NCBI GenBank assembly: GCA_037044905.1 | Contig: JBAOKB010000144.1 | Span: 1,922,001 to 1,986,000 of the forward strand | DNA: 64,000 nucleotides | Reading direction: 5' to 3' | Origin: Hortaea werneckii | Lineage: Eukaryota; Ascomycota; Dothideomycetes; Mycosphaerellales; Teratosphaeriaceae | In this document: positions 1 to 11,413 of the stretch, piece by piece | How positions within the stretch are numbered: position 1 is the first letter of the stretch | How the letters are laid out: every line of letters starts with the position of its first letter | Translations under genes and position numbers: made by a program | The notes under the pieces: generated by a model | What the model was told of the DNA's origin: nothing | Database searches by the model: none | The model's input: the letters and a program-made list of their open reading frames with translations, nothing else

Positions 1-176
1 ACTTCAAAAATCTGACCAAGCCTCATTGCCGCAAGATCAAGCTCATCCCCTCAGTGCCACCATCGTTTCACATACCAAGAGTTCCGCCCAACAGCGACAC
101 ACAAGACCCATGACTAAAATCTCATCCACTCATCTCCCAGTCCAGAATATGCCGACCTCAGGCAGCAACTCCCGAC

Positions 177-682
177 CTAATCCATCATCTCCCCCTCCCT
201 CGTCCCCTCGCCCGCCTCAAGCGAATTCGAATAAATCGCCAACAAACTCACCCCAACTAGAGCTAGCACCGCGACGAACGAGTAAAGGATAATGGCCGTT
301 CTATATTTTCGCCATTGACTTTTGCGCCTACGCCTTGGAGGCGGCATCGGCCGCTGACTGAGCCGATCAAGACTCTCGACTGACTCGTACGTCGGGAGGC
401 GCTCTTCGCGCGCGGAGAGATGGAGCACCATCTGCGCGAAGACGGCTACGCGGCTGCCTCTGGCCAGGTGGGCTGGGGAGGGTGGTTTGGGCGCTTGGTG
501 GTGGGCGAGAATAGGTTGGAGATCTCCATTGCTGTTGTTCATTGGGGTGGCTGCCACGTTGTTGTCATTGACGTTGTAGACTGGCGGCGGCGAATTGTCT
601 TGGGCGGTGTATCTGGCAGGAACTCCTCAGAGGCGGCTGGTCCGGCTTGCTGGATATCCATGTTGTTTATGCTAAAGGGCAT
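177..682 (-). CDS. small single-pass membrane protein, unknown function (one frame break)
   Basis: I do not recognise this gene. The reading frame from the ATG at 682 (in-frame alternative at 661) begins MPFSINNMDIQQAG. It leaves frame near 605-615 and resumes with a proline-rich stretch containing PPPVYNVNDNN. One missing base there gives a 168-residue protein; the whole span is 506 nt, one short of a multiple of three. Visible features are a Pro/Ser-rich N-terminal half, a basic block PPPRRRRKSQWRKYR, and one hydrophobic segment (about residues 129-151, AIILYSFVAVLALVGVSLLAIY) followed by a short acidic tail. The basic flank before the membrane segment suggests a cytosolic N terminus (inference). 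An intron in place of the break is not excluded. Confidence 0.5.
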
Positions 683-1215
683 CAGGGTTGTAGAGGCGTG
701 GTGGATGGCCTTGTGTGGTGAGGATCGGAAGTCCCTTTTGATGCTTTCGGCTGCGAAGCAAGTTTGATCATCCTTTTTGCGGAAGTGAGAAATCCTGCTA
801 CTTGTTAATCAACCTCAGAGCCCGATGCATTACACTTTCTTCTGCTAGTACTAGAGCAGTGGGTTGTTTGTGTTAGCAGGGCCTTAAGAGGTACGTTGGG
901 CCGAAACATTCTCCTCCAACCCCGTGGGTACGGCTGGGTTGTTTCAAACCCCCAAAGGCTGACGCTTGCTTGAAATGCCATGTAGTAAGCAGCGGACTTG
1001 AGCGCACAGTACTTGTTTTGCTCTTTGGACTTTTTTTTAAACAGCTTGAACCAACCATCTCCTCATAGTATGGGACCTTGATAGAGAATGTAATGATAAA
1101 GTGTAAGAACTCTGAAAAGGACTGGGTGTGCAAAGCCCGCTCCAAGGTGCAAGCTGAGGAAGCCCTTTATCACATCTCCGTACGCGCTGAACGCTAGAAT
1201 CTAAATGCTGTTGAC
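683..1215. other. intergenic, no gene seen
   Basis: This holds the upstream region of the small membrane protein gene and the 3' end region of the ARMH3-like gene. The short reading frames here show no family resemblance or spliced continuation. Confidence 0.5.
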
Positions 1216-3500
1216 TCACTGCATGCGCTGATGATCGCTGGAAACTAATACGGTCGCATCTGCCACAGCCACACGAGCAACTTGCTTCAGCTTGACTTTA
1301 TGATCGGCTTCTCGGAAGGCATCGACCAGTTCACCATCCTCCTTGGGCTCAATATTCAAGGTCTCGTAACCCTGCTTGATGATCTTGTTGATTTCTTGGG
1401 ACTCAAGTGCTCCTTCCTAGCCCTGTGAGATTCGATGAGATCCGCATAATGCGTGGAGACGCCGATCAGTGTATTGACGGCATGCCGGTCCTGAGCTTTG
1501 GCAAGGGAATATGCGTCTCGGAGCTTCGTGAGAGCCTCGCCGGATTCCACGAGCTTGTAGAATAAGTCGTCGTAGTCCTTGTTCTCTGGCAGGAACGCTT
1601 CTCCACTGGTTAAAGCCTGCACGAGGACATCGACCAGAGCTTGCGCCACCTCCGAAGCACCCAGCATATTGAGTTCATCCGCATATTGATTCAAAAAGCG
1701 TACGAAGGACAGGAGCGACCGCCAGAGCTCTGACCAATGGTGTGACAATTTCGTGCGGCTCTTTGCAAGATATCCCAGAAGTCGCGAGAGAACGCTAAGA
1801 GTCTGGATGTAGAACGGAACGTCAAGTCGCTTGCGCAAATTGTGGTTGATGCCGTCTGCCAGGAGATCCAGAATGGCTGTCGCATACGGCCTGTCGGCAG
1901 TTCTTGGGCAGCGGTAATTGTGCGGAGGACGTTGTCTGCATAGTCTCACCTGCGCTGTGGTGTCGCACATAAGCTTCGCGATCTTCGCATCCTCAGACAA
2001 CACCACCAAGATCAGTAAGGTGAGGTAGGCATAAAGTGATGCTCGCGCAGATCGGAACGCATGTTGATGTAGGTAAGATGCGAATGACAGAAAAGCGCTG
2101 AACGGAGGGGCTGCGCTTTGTCACTCGAAGCTTGACTGATGAAGTGGTGGCAGAATAGCTTGTTCGCCAATGTGAAATCGTACAAAGTGAGAAGCGTAGA
2201 GGTCTCGGGGCCCGGGTCTGGAAACGAATAGTCAGGTCCGCTGTCACTCTTGAGGGCCTTAAAAGTAGGTACTCACTGCTCGTTGAAAAGTTCACGTTGC
2301 TGTTCTTCCGTCAAGGCCGGTGCGGCAGGCTTCGCCCCCGCCAACGCTCCCAGGCCTACATAAGACAGCGTACCCGCGACGCTCCAGCCGACTGGGGTAT
2401 CGTCTTGAATAGCGATGTATTTCGATCGCAGCAGGGTGCAAGTCCAAGCGACGGACTCGACGACTCTGGTCATGGTCTCGTCATTGACAAAATCTGCGAA
2501 GCGCACTCGGTATTGGTTATGCATCTCAAACTTGTTGTAATTTGCCAACAATCCGGTCAACATGAAGGGTTCAGCTGCATCGAGAGGGTTCTCTGATTGA
2601 TGGACCGTCTTCATCAGCGCTGGAAGAAGTCACGCTGAATGAAGTACGATACTACAGCCGTTTGATAACCACCAGAAACCACGGCAATGGCTGCTTTCAC
2701 AGCCTTCTGCCGTACTGCAAGCGTCCGGCCATCTTTAATAGCATGATCAAGGACTGCCACTAGCTCGGTGAAGACGGCATCCACTTTGTCCAGACCGGCC
2801 AGGACATCGATGATGTCTGAACTAGGATTGGTGTATTTCTTTGTCAACACCACAGCGAAGAAGACTGTCAAGGTCTAATAAGTCATAAGTCGGTACGTAA
2901 CAGAAGCTGGGTCGATCGACGGCTTACATCTAAAGCGTGCTCATCCGAAGGAGACTGTTTGGCCTTGAGCGTCTCGACAGCATTGAGCAACAGTTGCTGA
3001 GGCTGATGCTGGACATGCAAAAGAAATTCCGGGTCCGTGTCGTCGAGTATCTGCTGTAGTTTTGGAAGATCAGGCTTTAAGAGAAAGAGCTCCCGCCAAA
3101 AGCCATTTGGCTTCTCGTCGTCCTCTACTTCCTGGCATCATTAGCTCTGCTGATCTGACCAAAGGCAATCAAGTCTTACCCTGAACAATTGCCGGTAGAG
3201 GCCAACTATTTTCGGTTCGAAGACTTCAGGTCTTGCCTGCTGCGTCAATGGTGATTGCTCCATTGTTGAACTCGACGATGTAGGAGCCGCATTGGATTTT
3301 GGTTGAATTGATGCAACGAACGAAAGCCGGTTGCCACGCCACTCGGGTCTCAAGGAGAGCCTTTTCGTTCCATCTCCAGACGCGTCCATGTCCACGTTAC
3401 GTGTCGCGGAGTGGAGCTTATTGAGCGCGCCAAGAGGAGGCTGATCGGAAGGGATCGCGGAAACATCCGACTGAGCAAGCAACCCTGAATCGACAGCCAT
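1216..3500 (-). CDS. ARMH3-like armadillo-helical protein (DUF1741 / UPF0588 family), with four frame breaks
   Basis: This is the fungal relative of human ARMH3 (C10orf76), a Golgi protein that in animals works with PI4KB and GBF1. Four exons are proposed: 3180-3500, 2928-3131, 2277-2874 and 1216-2217, with 48-59 nt GT-AG introns. Near the N terminus is NGFWRELFLLKPDLPKL, matching the family's conserved FWEELFL(M/L)K block. The C-terminal part carries QVRLCRQRPP, GINHNLRKRLDVPFYIQ and SELWRSLLSFVRFLNQY, all typical of the DUF1741 domain. The frame breaks near 2622 (one base short), 2207-2210 (one extra C in CCCC on the coding strand), 2091-2094 (one short in TTTT) and 1394-1397 (one short). 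With these, the length is 708 residues and the last frame ends at TGA 1216 after SSDHQRMQ. The ATG at 3500 is the first in frame; the ATG at 3263 (MEQSPLTQQ) is a good alternative. It diverges from the DUF726 gene. Confidence 0.8.
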
Positions 3501-3689
3501 GACGTAGGAGGTACTGTACTTGGACTGGTGGAATGAGGTGGTTGTAACCGTTGGGTTGGTAGGATCCGTGGATGGTTGGTTGCTCACGCGTTACCCCTGC
3601 ATTTACATGATGACCTACGACTTCGAAACGACTTGAGCTGACCGTTCGGTCAAGAAGACACACGCATTGGTCCTGGACACGCATCCATC
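3501..3689. promoter_or_regulatory. compact divergent promoter between the ARMH3-like and DUF726 genes
   Basis: Only 189 bp separate the two ATGs (426 bp if the ARMH3-like gene starts at 3263). Both 5' leaders and both promoters must fit here. I see no clear TATA box. Confidence 0.45.
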
Positions 3690-6028
3690 ATGGCGGGCAT
3701 GTTTTCCAAGGCTAGTAATGCCTTCTCCAACGCCTTTTCGGCCGAAGAGAAGGTCAAGAAGGGCGATGAAGAGGGTGCTTCACTCACGACTGTGCTCTCG
3801 ACAGCCGATGACCGGAGCGCCTTAACGATCCTGGTGGCCGATGCTACAGAACTGATGAGGCAGGGCATCACGGATGTGTTTGACGCAAATCAGACTGGCA
3901 AGCCTGAAGACATGTTTGCGAACTTGGGAGACAATGAACTGCCCAAGGACGACGATGGCAATGTTATAGAGAAATCGCAACAAGAGGACACCAAAACCGA
4001 AAAGGATGTCGCCAAAGAGCAAGAAGCGCAGGAGAAGCTACAGGAGAAGATGTCAAAAGAACTGGAGGCCCGCAAGAAAGAGCTTAGCGGACCAAAGATG
4101 CAGGAGCTGAAGAACGCGGCATTGCACCACTTCGACAACTGGCGAGAGAGCGTCATCCTCAGAGTGGGTGAGATTGTCAATTCGAAGGAGACAGCACACG
4201 AACAGAAGGAGCATGCACAGCCTAAGCAGCAAAAGCCGGAGCAATCGAAGGACTCCAACCGACAATCTGAGCCTCCCAAGTACGACCCGGGCATCGACGA
4301 GATGTACAAGCAAACCTACCCTCCCATCGATAACCCGCTGAAGGAGTTTGCTCAAGAGAAGCGAGCGCTCATCTTGCATTCGATGTTGCTTCTGCTTCTA
4401 AGTCTAGAGCATTATCAGAGCTACTCCAGGACTCTTATGCTTCATCTCACCACAAGCTTAGACCTGAGTATTGCCTTCCTGGCTGAGGACGAGAGCAAGA
4501 TCGCACGAGGGCTGTTGGCCGCCGCTGAGAACATGAACGCCGACGACGAGACGAAGAAGAAGGCCGAGGAAAACCAAGCGCCAGGAAATGGAAGGTCGGT
4601 ATGGCGACAGTTGCAGGCGCGGCTTTGATAGGCGTCACAGGCGGTCTAGCTGCGCCATTGCTGGCTGCTGGTGTTGGTTCGGTCATGGGCGGACTCGGCC
4701 TGGCTTCCACGGCTGCTGCAGGATACCTTGGTACATTGGCAGGCAGTAGTGTCATTGTCGGCGGGCTGTTCGGAGCATATGGCGGTCGAATGACAGGCCA
4801 GATGATGGATCAGTACGCTCGCGAAGTCGAGGACTTTGCTTTTGTGCCTGTCCGGGAGCAGCACAAACCCCGCAAGATCGAGAAGGAGTACCGTCGACTT
4901 CGTGTAGCCATCGGCATTAGTGGCTGGCTGACCAAGACTGACGAAGTCACCGAGCCGTGGAAGGTTATCGATATCGGTATGGAATCATTCGCGCTACGCT
5001 GGGAGCTTGAAGCTCTCATGAACCTGGGGAATTCCATCACGACTATGGTCAAGTCTGCCGCGTGGGGCTACGCAAAGAGCGAAATCATCAAGCACACTGT
5101 CTTCGCGTCGTTGACTGCTGGTCTCTGGCCGCTTGCGCTCTTGAAGGTCTCACGCATCATCGACAACCCGTGGAGCGTGGCAAACTATCGTGCCACCAAG
5201 GCCGGTGAGGTTCTCGCAGACGCGCTCATCAACAAGGCTCAGGGTGAACGGCCAGTGACCCTTGTCGGTTACAGCCTTGGCGCAAAAGTCATCTTCACCT
5301 GTCTGCAGCGTCTCGCCGAGCGTAAGGCTTTCGGTCTGGTAGAATCCGCGATCCTAATCGGCGCTCCGACACCAAGCACAGCCGCCGATTGGCGCATGGT
5401 CCGCTCGGTAGTCTCTGGTCGTGTTGTCAACGTGTTCAGCACCAAGGACTACATTCTCGCCTTCCTCTACAGAAGCAGCAGTATCCAGCTTGGCGTTGCT
5501 GGTCTTCAGCCGGTGGAGAACGTCAAAGGCGTAGAGAACGTGGACGTCAGTGATATGGTCACTGGTCACACGGCCTACCGACTACTTACTGGTACTATCT
5601 TGCGCAAGATTGGATTCGAAGACATCGACGATAAGGAACTGCAGAAGGAGCAGAAGGAGCTTGAAGAGGAAGAAGCGAAGGATGAGCAGGCACAACAACA
5701 GAAGCAAGAAGAAAAGCAGGAAGGCGGGACAGATGCCGCTCCAACTAGTGAAATGGCGAAGATGAAGCTCGACAAAGGCGAGGACTTGACGGATGACGAG
5801 GTGAAGGCTCTAGAGCAGGAGGTACAGAAAAAGAACGAGCAGAGCTACATTGGCTGGATGCAGGAGAAAGGGAAAGGCTTCGGGTTGTCTACCAAGGAAT
5901 CGTACCAGAACGCTAAGGCGAAGTGGCAAGCCCGCCAGCATGAGAAGGATAATCAGAATCCAAGCAGCAGTAAGGATTGGGGTGGTATGGTGGGAGGTGC
6001 TGCTACTAGCGTGGCAAACCCATTGTAG
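3690..6028 (+). CDS. DUF726 alpha/beta-hydrolase-like membrane protein (Mil1/TMCO4 type), one frame break
   Basis: The frame from ATG 3690 gives about 300 residues: a charged, Lys/Glu/Gln-rich coiled-coil-like region (about 90-200), then a helical segment with LILHSMLLLLLSLEHYQSYS. Near 4575-4585 one base is missing; the frame resumes with RKWKVGMATVAGAALIGVTG, a Gly/Ala-rich hydrophobic block diagnostic of DUF726. Next comes the hydrolase-like core with VTLVGYSLGAKVIF (GxSxG nucleophile elbow), LIGAPTP, and GHTAYR, which may supply the histidine. The tail is acidic and Gln/Lys-rich. The restored length is 779 residues. Yeast Mil1 binds the alternate AP-1 adaptor subunit Apm2; whether this protein is an active lipase is unknown. 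No intron is needed, and nothing at the break looks like a splice site. Confidence 0.82.
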
Positions 6029-6561
6029 GCAACAACCTTAAGTACACTATGAGAGATGAACCTGTATACATAATCAATCATGCATTCTACGAAATCAACT
6101 TGGTATCTCATTTACTCATTTGACCACATGCGCGTTGAGAGTCTCAGCTGGCGAGCAGTCAACTGAAAAGCAATTGGACTGAAGTGACCAAAGCAACAGA
6201 AGCTCAGAATGTGTCCTGGCGCGTTGTCGAGCCAAGTTCAAGGGCAATTCTATCCAATCGCGCAGTGGTGAAGTTTAGATTGAGGGGTACGTGGAAGTAT
6301 TCAAATGATTTATGCCAACTCATCACTCGGAGTGCCGGTACAGGCAAGCTGCTTTGCAAACCAGTGAAGCTGATGGTACTCCAAACAGCTACAACACTAG
6401 CACAGAACCCATACTAAGCAAAGTCTGCGTGTGCATCTCTTCCACGGGGTTTCCATCTGGATCGAATTTGATGAGACACGGTCCAAGGTTTCTAAAAGAC
6501 ACGGCTGCTATCACAAATGAAAAGCATCACCCGCTGCTCTTACACACCTATTGCTACATAT
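6029..6561. other. convergent intergenic region
   Basis: This carries the 3' ends of the DUF726 gene (+) and ATP5 (-). The short plus-strand frames inside show no recognisable protein. Confidence 0.5.
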
Positions 6562-7409
6562 CTACAAGGTCTCAGTAAGAAGCTTGTTCATGCGGGCCAT
6601 CTTGGCCGAAACGCTGAGGTCGATGGTACGGTCGCCAATCTCAACAATGAGACCGCCACGGATCTCCGGGTCGACCTAAACACGTTTTGTTAGCACAGAG
6701 CCATTTCTCTTTTCCTTCGCTGCTTTTCCCCGATATCTCGCTTCATTCTTTCGATATGCACGCCTCGTGAACTCACCTTCGGGACAACCTTCAACTTCTG
6801 GCCCTGACCAATGTACTGGCTCTTGCTCACGGCAGTCTCGAGCTGCTTGACCATCTTGTTCTCCAGCGGGGCTGCGCTCGTGATGGTCATCTCCACCTCG
6901 CCTCTAGCAGCGCTCATCAGCGTGCTGAACTTCTCGCACACGCCCTCCAGCACGCTGAGACGGTTGTTCTCGGCCAGGGTCTGGAGGAAGTTCTTGATCG
7001 TGTTGTCCTTGTCCTGCACGGCCATGGTCTTCTGCAGCTCCTGCACAACCTGCGACTTGTCGGAGGCGGAGAGGGTCGGCGCGCTCATGATGGCCTGGAG
7101 CTGCTTGTCGGTCTTGAAGGTGTTGTACAGGTTTTCGAGGCCCTTGGAGACATCGTTGAGGGACTCCTGCTTGGCGGAGGCGGTGTACTATAGACATGGG
7201 GGTTAACTACTGCCATCGTGATATGTCGTCCGGGGGTCATTGGGCGGACATACCAGAGCGCTGGCGTAGGTGCCATCGAGACCGTAGAGCGGGACAGGAG
7301 GCTTGGTGTTGGCGGCCTGCGCGGGGGCGGCGTAGCCTCTCGCCGCAGCGATTGGCATGCGCGGAGCTGCCACACGGGCGGAGCGGGCGGCGACACGGCT
7401 GGCGAACAT
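6562..7409 (-). CDS. ATP5: mitochondrial ATP synthase subunit 5 (OSCP)
   Basis: This is the oligomycin-sensitivity-conferring subunit of the peripheral stalk of F1Fo ATP synthase, at the matrix side of the inner mitochondrial membrane. Exons are 7254-7409, 6777-7187 and 6562-6675, with introns of 66 and 101 nt; the sum is 681 nt, giving 226 residues with no break. The start at 7409 (MFASRVAARSARVAAPRM) makes a basic, Arg/Ala-rich mitochondrial presequence. The mature part holds PVPLYGLDGTYASALYTAS, the family's signature near the N terminus, and the C-terminal VDPEIRGGLIVEIGDRTID block with the typical GG(L/I) turn. Ends at TAG after NKLLTETL. The length and all blocks fit the family. Confidence 0.95.
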
Positions 7410-9195
7410 TGTGACGGGTGGTGGAGGGGAGAATGGGGTGGTTGATGTCGCCGTCGCTGTCGCCCTTGGCCGTGAAGCTCTTGCTCGGAAGTCGGAGCGC
7501 GGGATTTCCCGGCCCAATTCATCTCCAGACTTCGCGCGTCACTCCGCTCAACCTCACTTCACCCCACTGCGGCCAGATACTGTTGGCGTTATGCGCATGT
7601 CGATATCCTTGTACCGAACATTGAAAATACCTACCGAATGTAGATTCCGTTCCAGTACGATTCCATGTCCTTTACTACCGACGAGCATGCCTCAAACGTG
7701 CGCGAGCATACATCGATACCCTATCGTGCCAGGAATCCATCGTGAAATACACATGGAAAAGCGGTTACCGTGCTCAGGGCCGGCGAATAAAATGGCACAG
7801 AAATTGCAGAAGCGGTATTGTCAATGGTAGCTGGCAGAATGTCTGCATGTGAAAAGAACAACGAAGATATCATTGCAAAGCTGCATTGATTGCTCTCGAT
7901 GTGCATGTCGTCTTGTCTTTCGCTATGTGGTTGTGCACCAACAGCGATGGGTTTGCAGTTGGCACTGCGTTCGCTCTACACCCTGCCGAGATCTTTTCGC
8001 AAAGGCGGAACTCATAGACCTCATTTGTTCGTCCTGTTTTGTGCACCCAGCTTAGCCCCCCCGCCTGGCAGATGATCATACAGGAGGCGGCAATGCCGCT
8101 GTTGGCGTCATGACTAGGTTCTCAGAGAAGAATCAAATGCAAGTGCCGCAGCGAGCGTAGCCTACTGACGTTGGCCTGGAAGGCTGCTGCCTCCATCGGC
8201 TAAGGGCCTCTTGAAGATGAAGACCATGCCAGTTGTCCCACTGTGCCGATGCCAAACAAGGCTAGTTCTGGCAACTTGCTACAGTTCGCGCGGTGTTTTG
8301 CTGTGAACTAAGGAACAAAGAGGTCGGGAAACATACTGGAAGAATGGTGGCTGACTGGCAGACCTTTTGAACACAGGCTCCATCCGTTGCCTTGCAGTAA
8401 CCAGGGAGCTAGCGGCCTTAAGGGATACAACCCTTGATGAAATCCATTCCAATCTCATCAGCATAGGAACTTTGACACAAGGGATTGGTTTTTCGAAACA
8501 CGGACAAACCAAAAAAGTCATGCTGTCAGCATTGGAAATGCTCGATCACTCGAATGTGCTCTGTCCCAACCCAAGGGGTGGTGTCATTTGTTTTGCACTC
8601 TTTCTACCTTGTCCATGTTCATACCTTCTTGAGGCTTTGCATTGCAGATATTTGCGGCTGTTACTTTCCTTTTGGGAGTAGGCCGCGGAGTTAAGCATCA
8701 GAACGACGTCGATGTGGGCAGACTTCAACAATCGACACGTGAGACGCTTTGACCGACCTACCAACCACCCGCATTTCAGTCCACAGCCACACTGCCATTG
8801 TCGAACTCGCACAATACCATTCATTCTTGTCGAAAAAGACTCAGCGCTCTCGACAGCTTCCTCATCTTCCTCTTCGAATACATTTCTTCGACCACAGCGA
8901 TTCTTGTACTACTAGCATCGCTTCCACTTCATCACATTATCCGACCATTCACCAGGCCATTTTCCTCAGCGTCCACCGGGTCGGCGCCGGTCGCTGACAT
9001 TCACAATCCTCACAAAAGTCTTCTGAGAAGACTTCCAAACACTTTCACGCAACGAATCACGAGCACGCTCACGTTGATCGTCAGCTGCTGCCTTCTCACC
9101 ATCTTCAACGACTAAACTCACTCTCACTCTCACTCCCACACGAAGAACTCTTCTCTCCACCACTTTCCGGACGCAACACCAAAATCACCGCAACT
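7410..9195. other. long intergenic region, no gene supported
   Basis: About 1.8 kb between the divergent ATP5 and zinc-finger genes. Several 60-150-codon open frames exist on both strands, but none has a recognisable domain, splice partner or signal. The last ~400 bases are pyrimidine-rich (for example the CTCACTCTCACTCTCACTCC run near 9117-9140), as expected of a fungal 5' leader. Confidence 0.5.
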
Positions 9196-10486
9196 ATGCC
9201 TTGCACTAAGATGGATCACACTCACCAGTGGCCCACCAGCGGCGTGCTGACTATCGAGCGCTGCGAGCGCTTCTGCGACTTCTGCACCAGCGAGGCTGAT
9301 CGTAAGCATCGTTGGAAGTTCGCCTGGTTCTTGCGTCGTCACGTCGAAGCGGTGCACATCAAGGGCGGCGAGTACCCTGGTCTGGAGCTTACGGACACTT
9401 GGTATGTTCAATGGCATGCAGGTCACAGTTCACGCTAACTTGTCAACAGGACTCGCCCAGATGGCGCTGCTGCCAAGAAGGCTGAGAAGCAACCGAAGAA
9501 GAAGCCCCCGCCACGCAAATCCAAGGGCAAGTCCAAAGCGCAAAAGGCCGTTTCTGAGACGCCCGAGCCTGAGATGGAAGTCGCATCCGAGTCCGAGTCT
9601 TCCAACATTGCCGTTGGTCCTATCCAAGGCCAGGCCGCATTCGGACACCACTCACGTACCAACAGCAACGGTAGTGAGGCCAGCCAAGCTATGACTGTCA
9701 CGAGCAGCTTGTCCGAACTCAGCACTGATCCGCAGGTTGGCGGCTTGTACAGTTCGCCTCAGCAGCAGATCGTTGACATGAGCAGCTCGCCACCGCAGCC
9801 TGTCCCTTTTGGCGGCTATGACTTCAACAACAATTTCAGCTTCAAGAATGTCGTCAACAACTTCGACATTTCGCCGATCAAGGGTCCTATCTATCCTCTG
9901 CCCACCTTCAACAACAACGACAATACTGCTGGTGCTTTACCATGTCAGACCCTTTTACTGGCAGCAACGGTAGCAACAGCAGCGACTTCTCCGATCTTAG
10001 CCTTAGCGACACCTCCCTGCCCAACAATGACCTCGTTCCTCCCACCACTTTCGACCAAGGCGGCTTTGGCCTGAGCCTTGGCATGGCGCCGATGGTATGC
10101 AGCCTTAGAATGGCAACATGCCCTTCGGTACCCTGCCAGGCAACAACATGACGCTTGGTCCGATGGACTTCAGCAACAACCTCAACAACAACTTCATCAG
10201 CACCAACGACTTCCAGGGTCTCAACGGCAACTTCTCCGCTCCCACCATCATGCCTATGCCTGGTACAGGCGGCGTCGAAGCACCCACTACCACATCCCCG
10301 ACTCCGACGACGCCAAAGCGGGTCCGTCGTGGCCGCGAGCCCAACACCCCCGAGAAGCTTCAAGTTGTGCAGGACGTGCGCAGCACTTTCGGAGCCATCG
10401 TCAGCTACCTGCGCGCAGGAAACCTCGACAATGAGGAGATGCAAAGTGCAGTCGACCGATACAGCGAAGAGTTTTTCGGGTATTAG
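9196..10486 (+). CDS. C2H2-type zinc-finger protein, unknown function (two frame breaks)
   Basis: Exon 1 is 9196-9401, then a 48-nt intron with a CTAAC branch site, then 9450-10486. The N terminus has one candidate zinc finger: FCDFC, then about 17 residues, then LRRHVEAVH (C-x2-C...H-x4-H), preceded by an extra Cys in ERCERFC. A Lys/Pro-rich basic stretch follows (KKAEKQPKKKPPPRKSKGK), a possible nuclear localisation or DNA-contact region. The middle is Ser/Asn/Gln-rich with many FNNN/NNN motifs, like an activation domain. The C terminus has TPKRVRRGREPNTPEKLQVV and ends in SAVDRYSEEFFGY. The frame is broken near 9936-9940 (one base short at TTT) and near 10105 (one short); the restored length is 414 residues. 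A transcription-regulator role is inference only. Confidence 0.65.
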
Positions 10487-11413
10487 GACCCTGCAGCTTC
10501 TGCATGGATGGCTTTCTCACAGAACCATGACTTCAAAGGCATCCGGTGTGAGGGGTGCGTACAATGCGATGCGAGTGCTTGGCTTTGGTAGCACTACGAC
10601 GACGATATGAACAAGATGGCGACGATAAGACGACGGTGGTCCCGGCATGGTTTTTGGTGGCGAGAGGCGTGACTTCACGATCATTTGCAAGGACGACGAC
10701 ATACCAGGGCCTGGGCTGGTCATGAGGATGATGAGGATGAGAACACGAGCTTTCTTTTTTCCTTTGGTTATGCGTGGCACAGCCTTTGTTTGTAGGCTGC
10801 GCGATGGTCAAGTCAGTCGGTCTTTACTGGGCTTGAGAGGGGATTTTCCAGCGTGGATAGCGTTGTTGCTGGCGTGGGCTGTCGTGCTTTCGTCCTGTTT
10901 TTGGTTCGCGAATATACTGTCACTACTAGAAGAATGTTAGCGTGCTGATGTTAGTTTCTATGCAAGGAGATAGATTAATGAAATAGCAAAAGAAAGAAAA
11001 AAAGAAAGGCAAAAGAAGTTCCTGGATTCATCTCTTATACCTTATCATATGGCTTGCTGAGGCTTTGTCGACCCAGCCAGGCGCTGGTGATTGGAAGTCA
11101 GCAGTATTCAGCAGTAAAAATGACGAAAGAGGTGAGAAAGCAAAACACCAAGGTCTCAAGCTGGTTGTGGAATACGATCTCCACATTCCAGCCGCAGCTT
11201 AAGAAAAGAGGGTAGAGAGGGTAAAAAGGAGAGGGAAACATTGGAGACAGAAAAGACCCCACGTCACCTAATTTGAAAGCTCGTACAAAGACATGGTATC
11301 GGCGACCTCTATCATCTACTTCGTATCCGTCTCCCACACCCATATGACCTCAGACCCAAAAATTCATTGCTTCGCAGCAAACCCCCCTGTCCCTTCTTAC
11401 CAACCTTGAAATA
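10487..11413. other. convergent intergenic region
   Basis: The 3' regions of the zinc-finger gene (+) and the amine-oxidase-like gene (-). It contains a purine-rich AAAGAAAGAAAAAAAGAAAGG tract near 10985-11010. No gene seen. Confidence 0.45.

Noticed and set aside
420..767. 115-codon plus-strand ORF
   Set aside because: Antisense to the small membrane protein gene; Gly/Trp-rich and without a domain.
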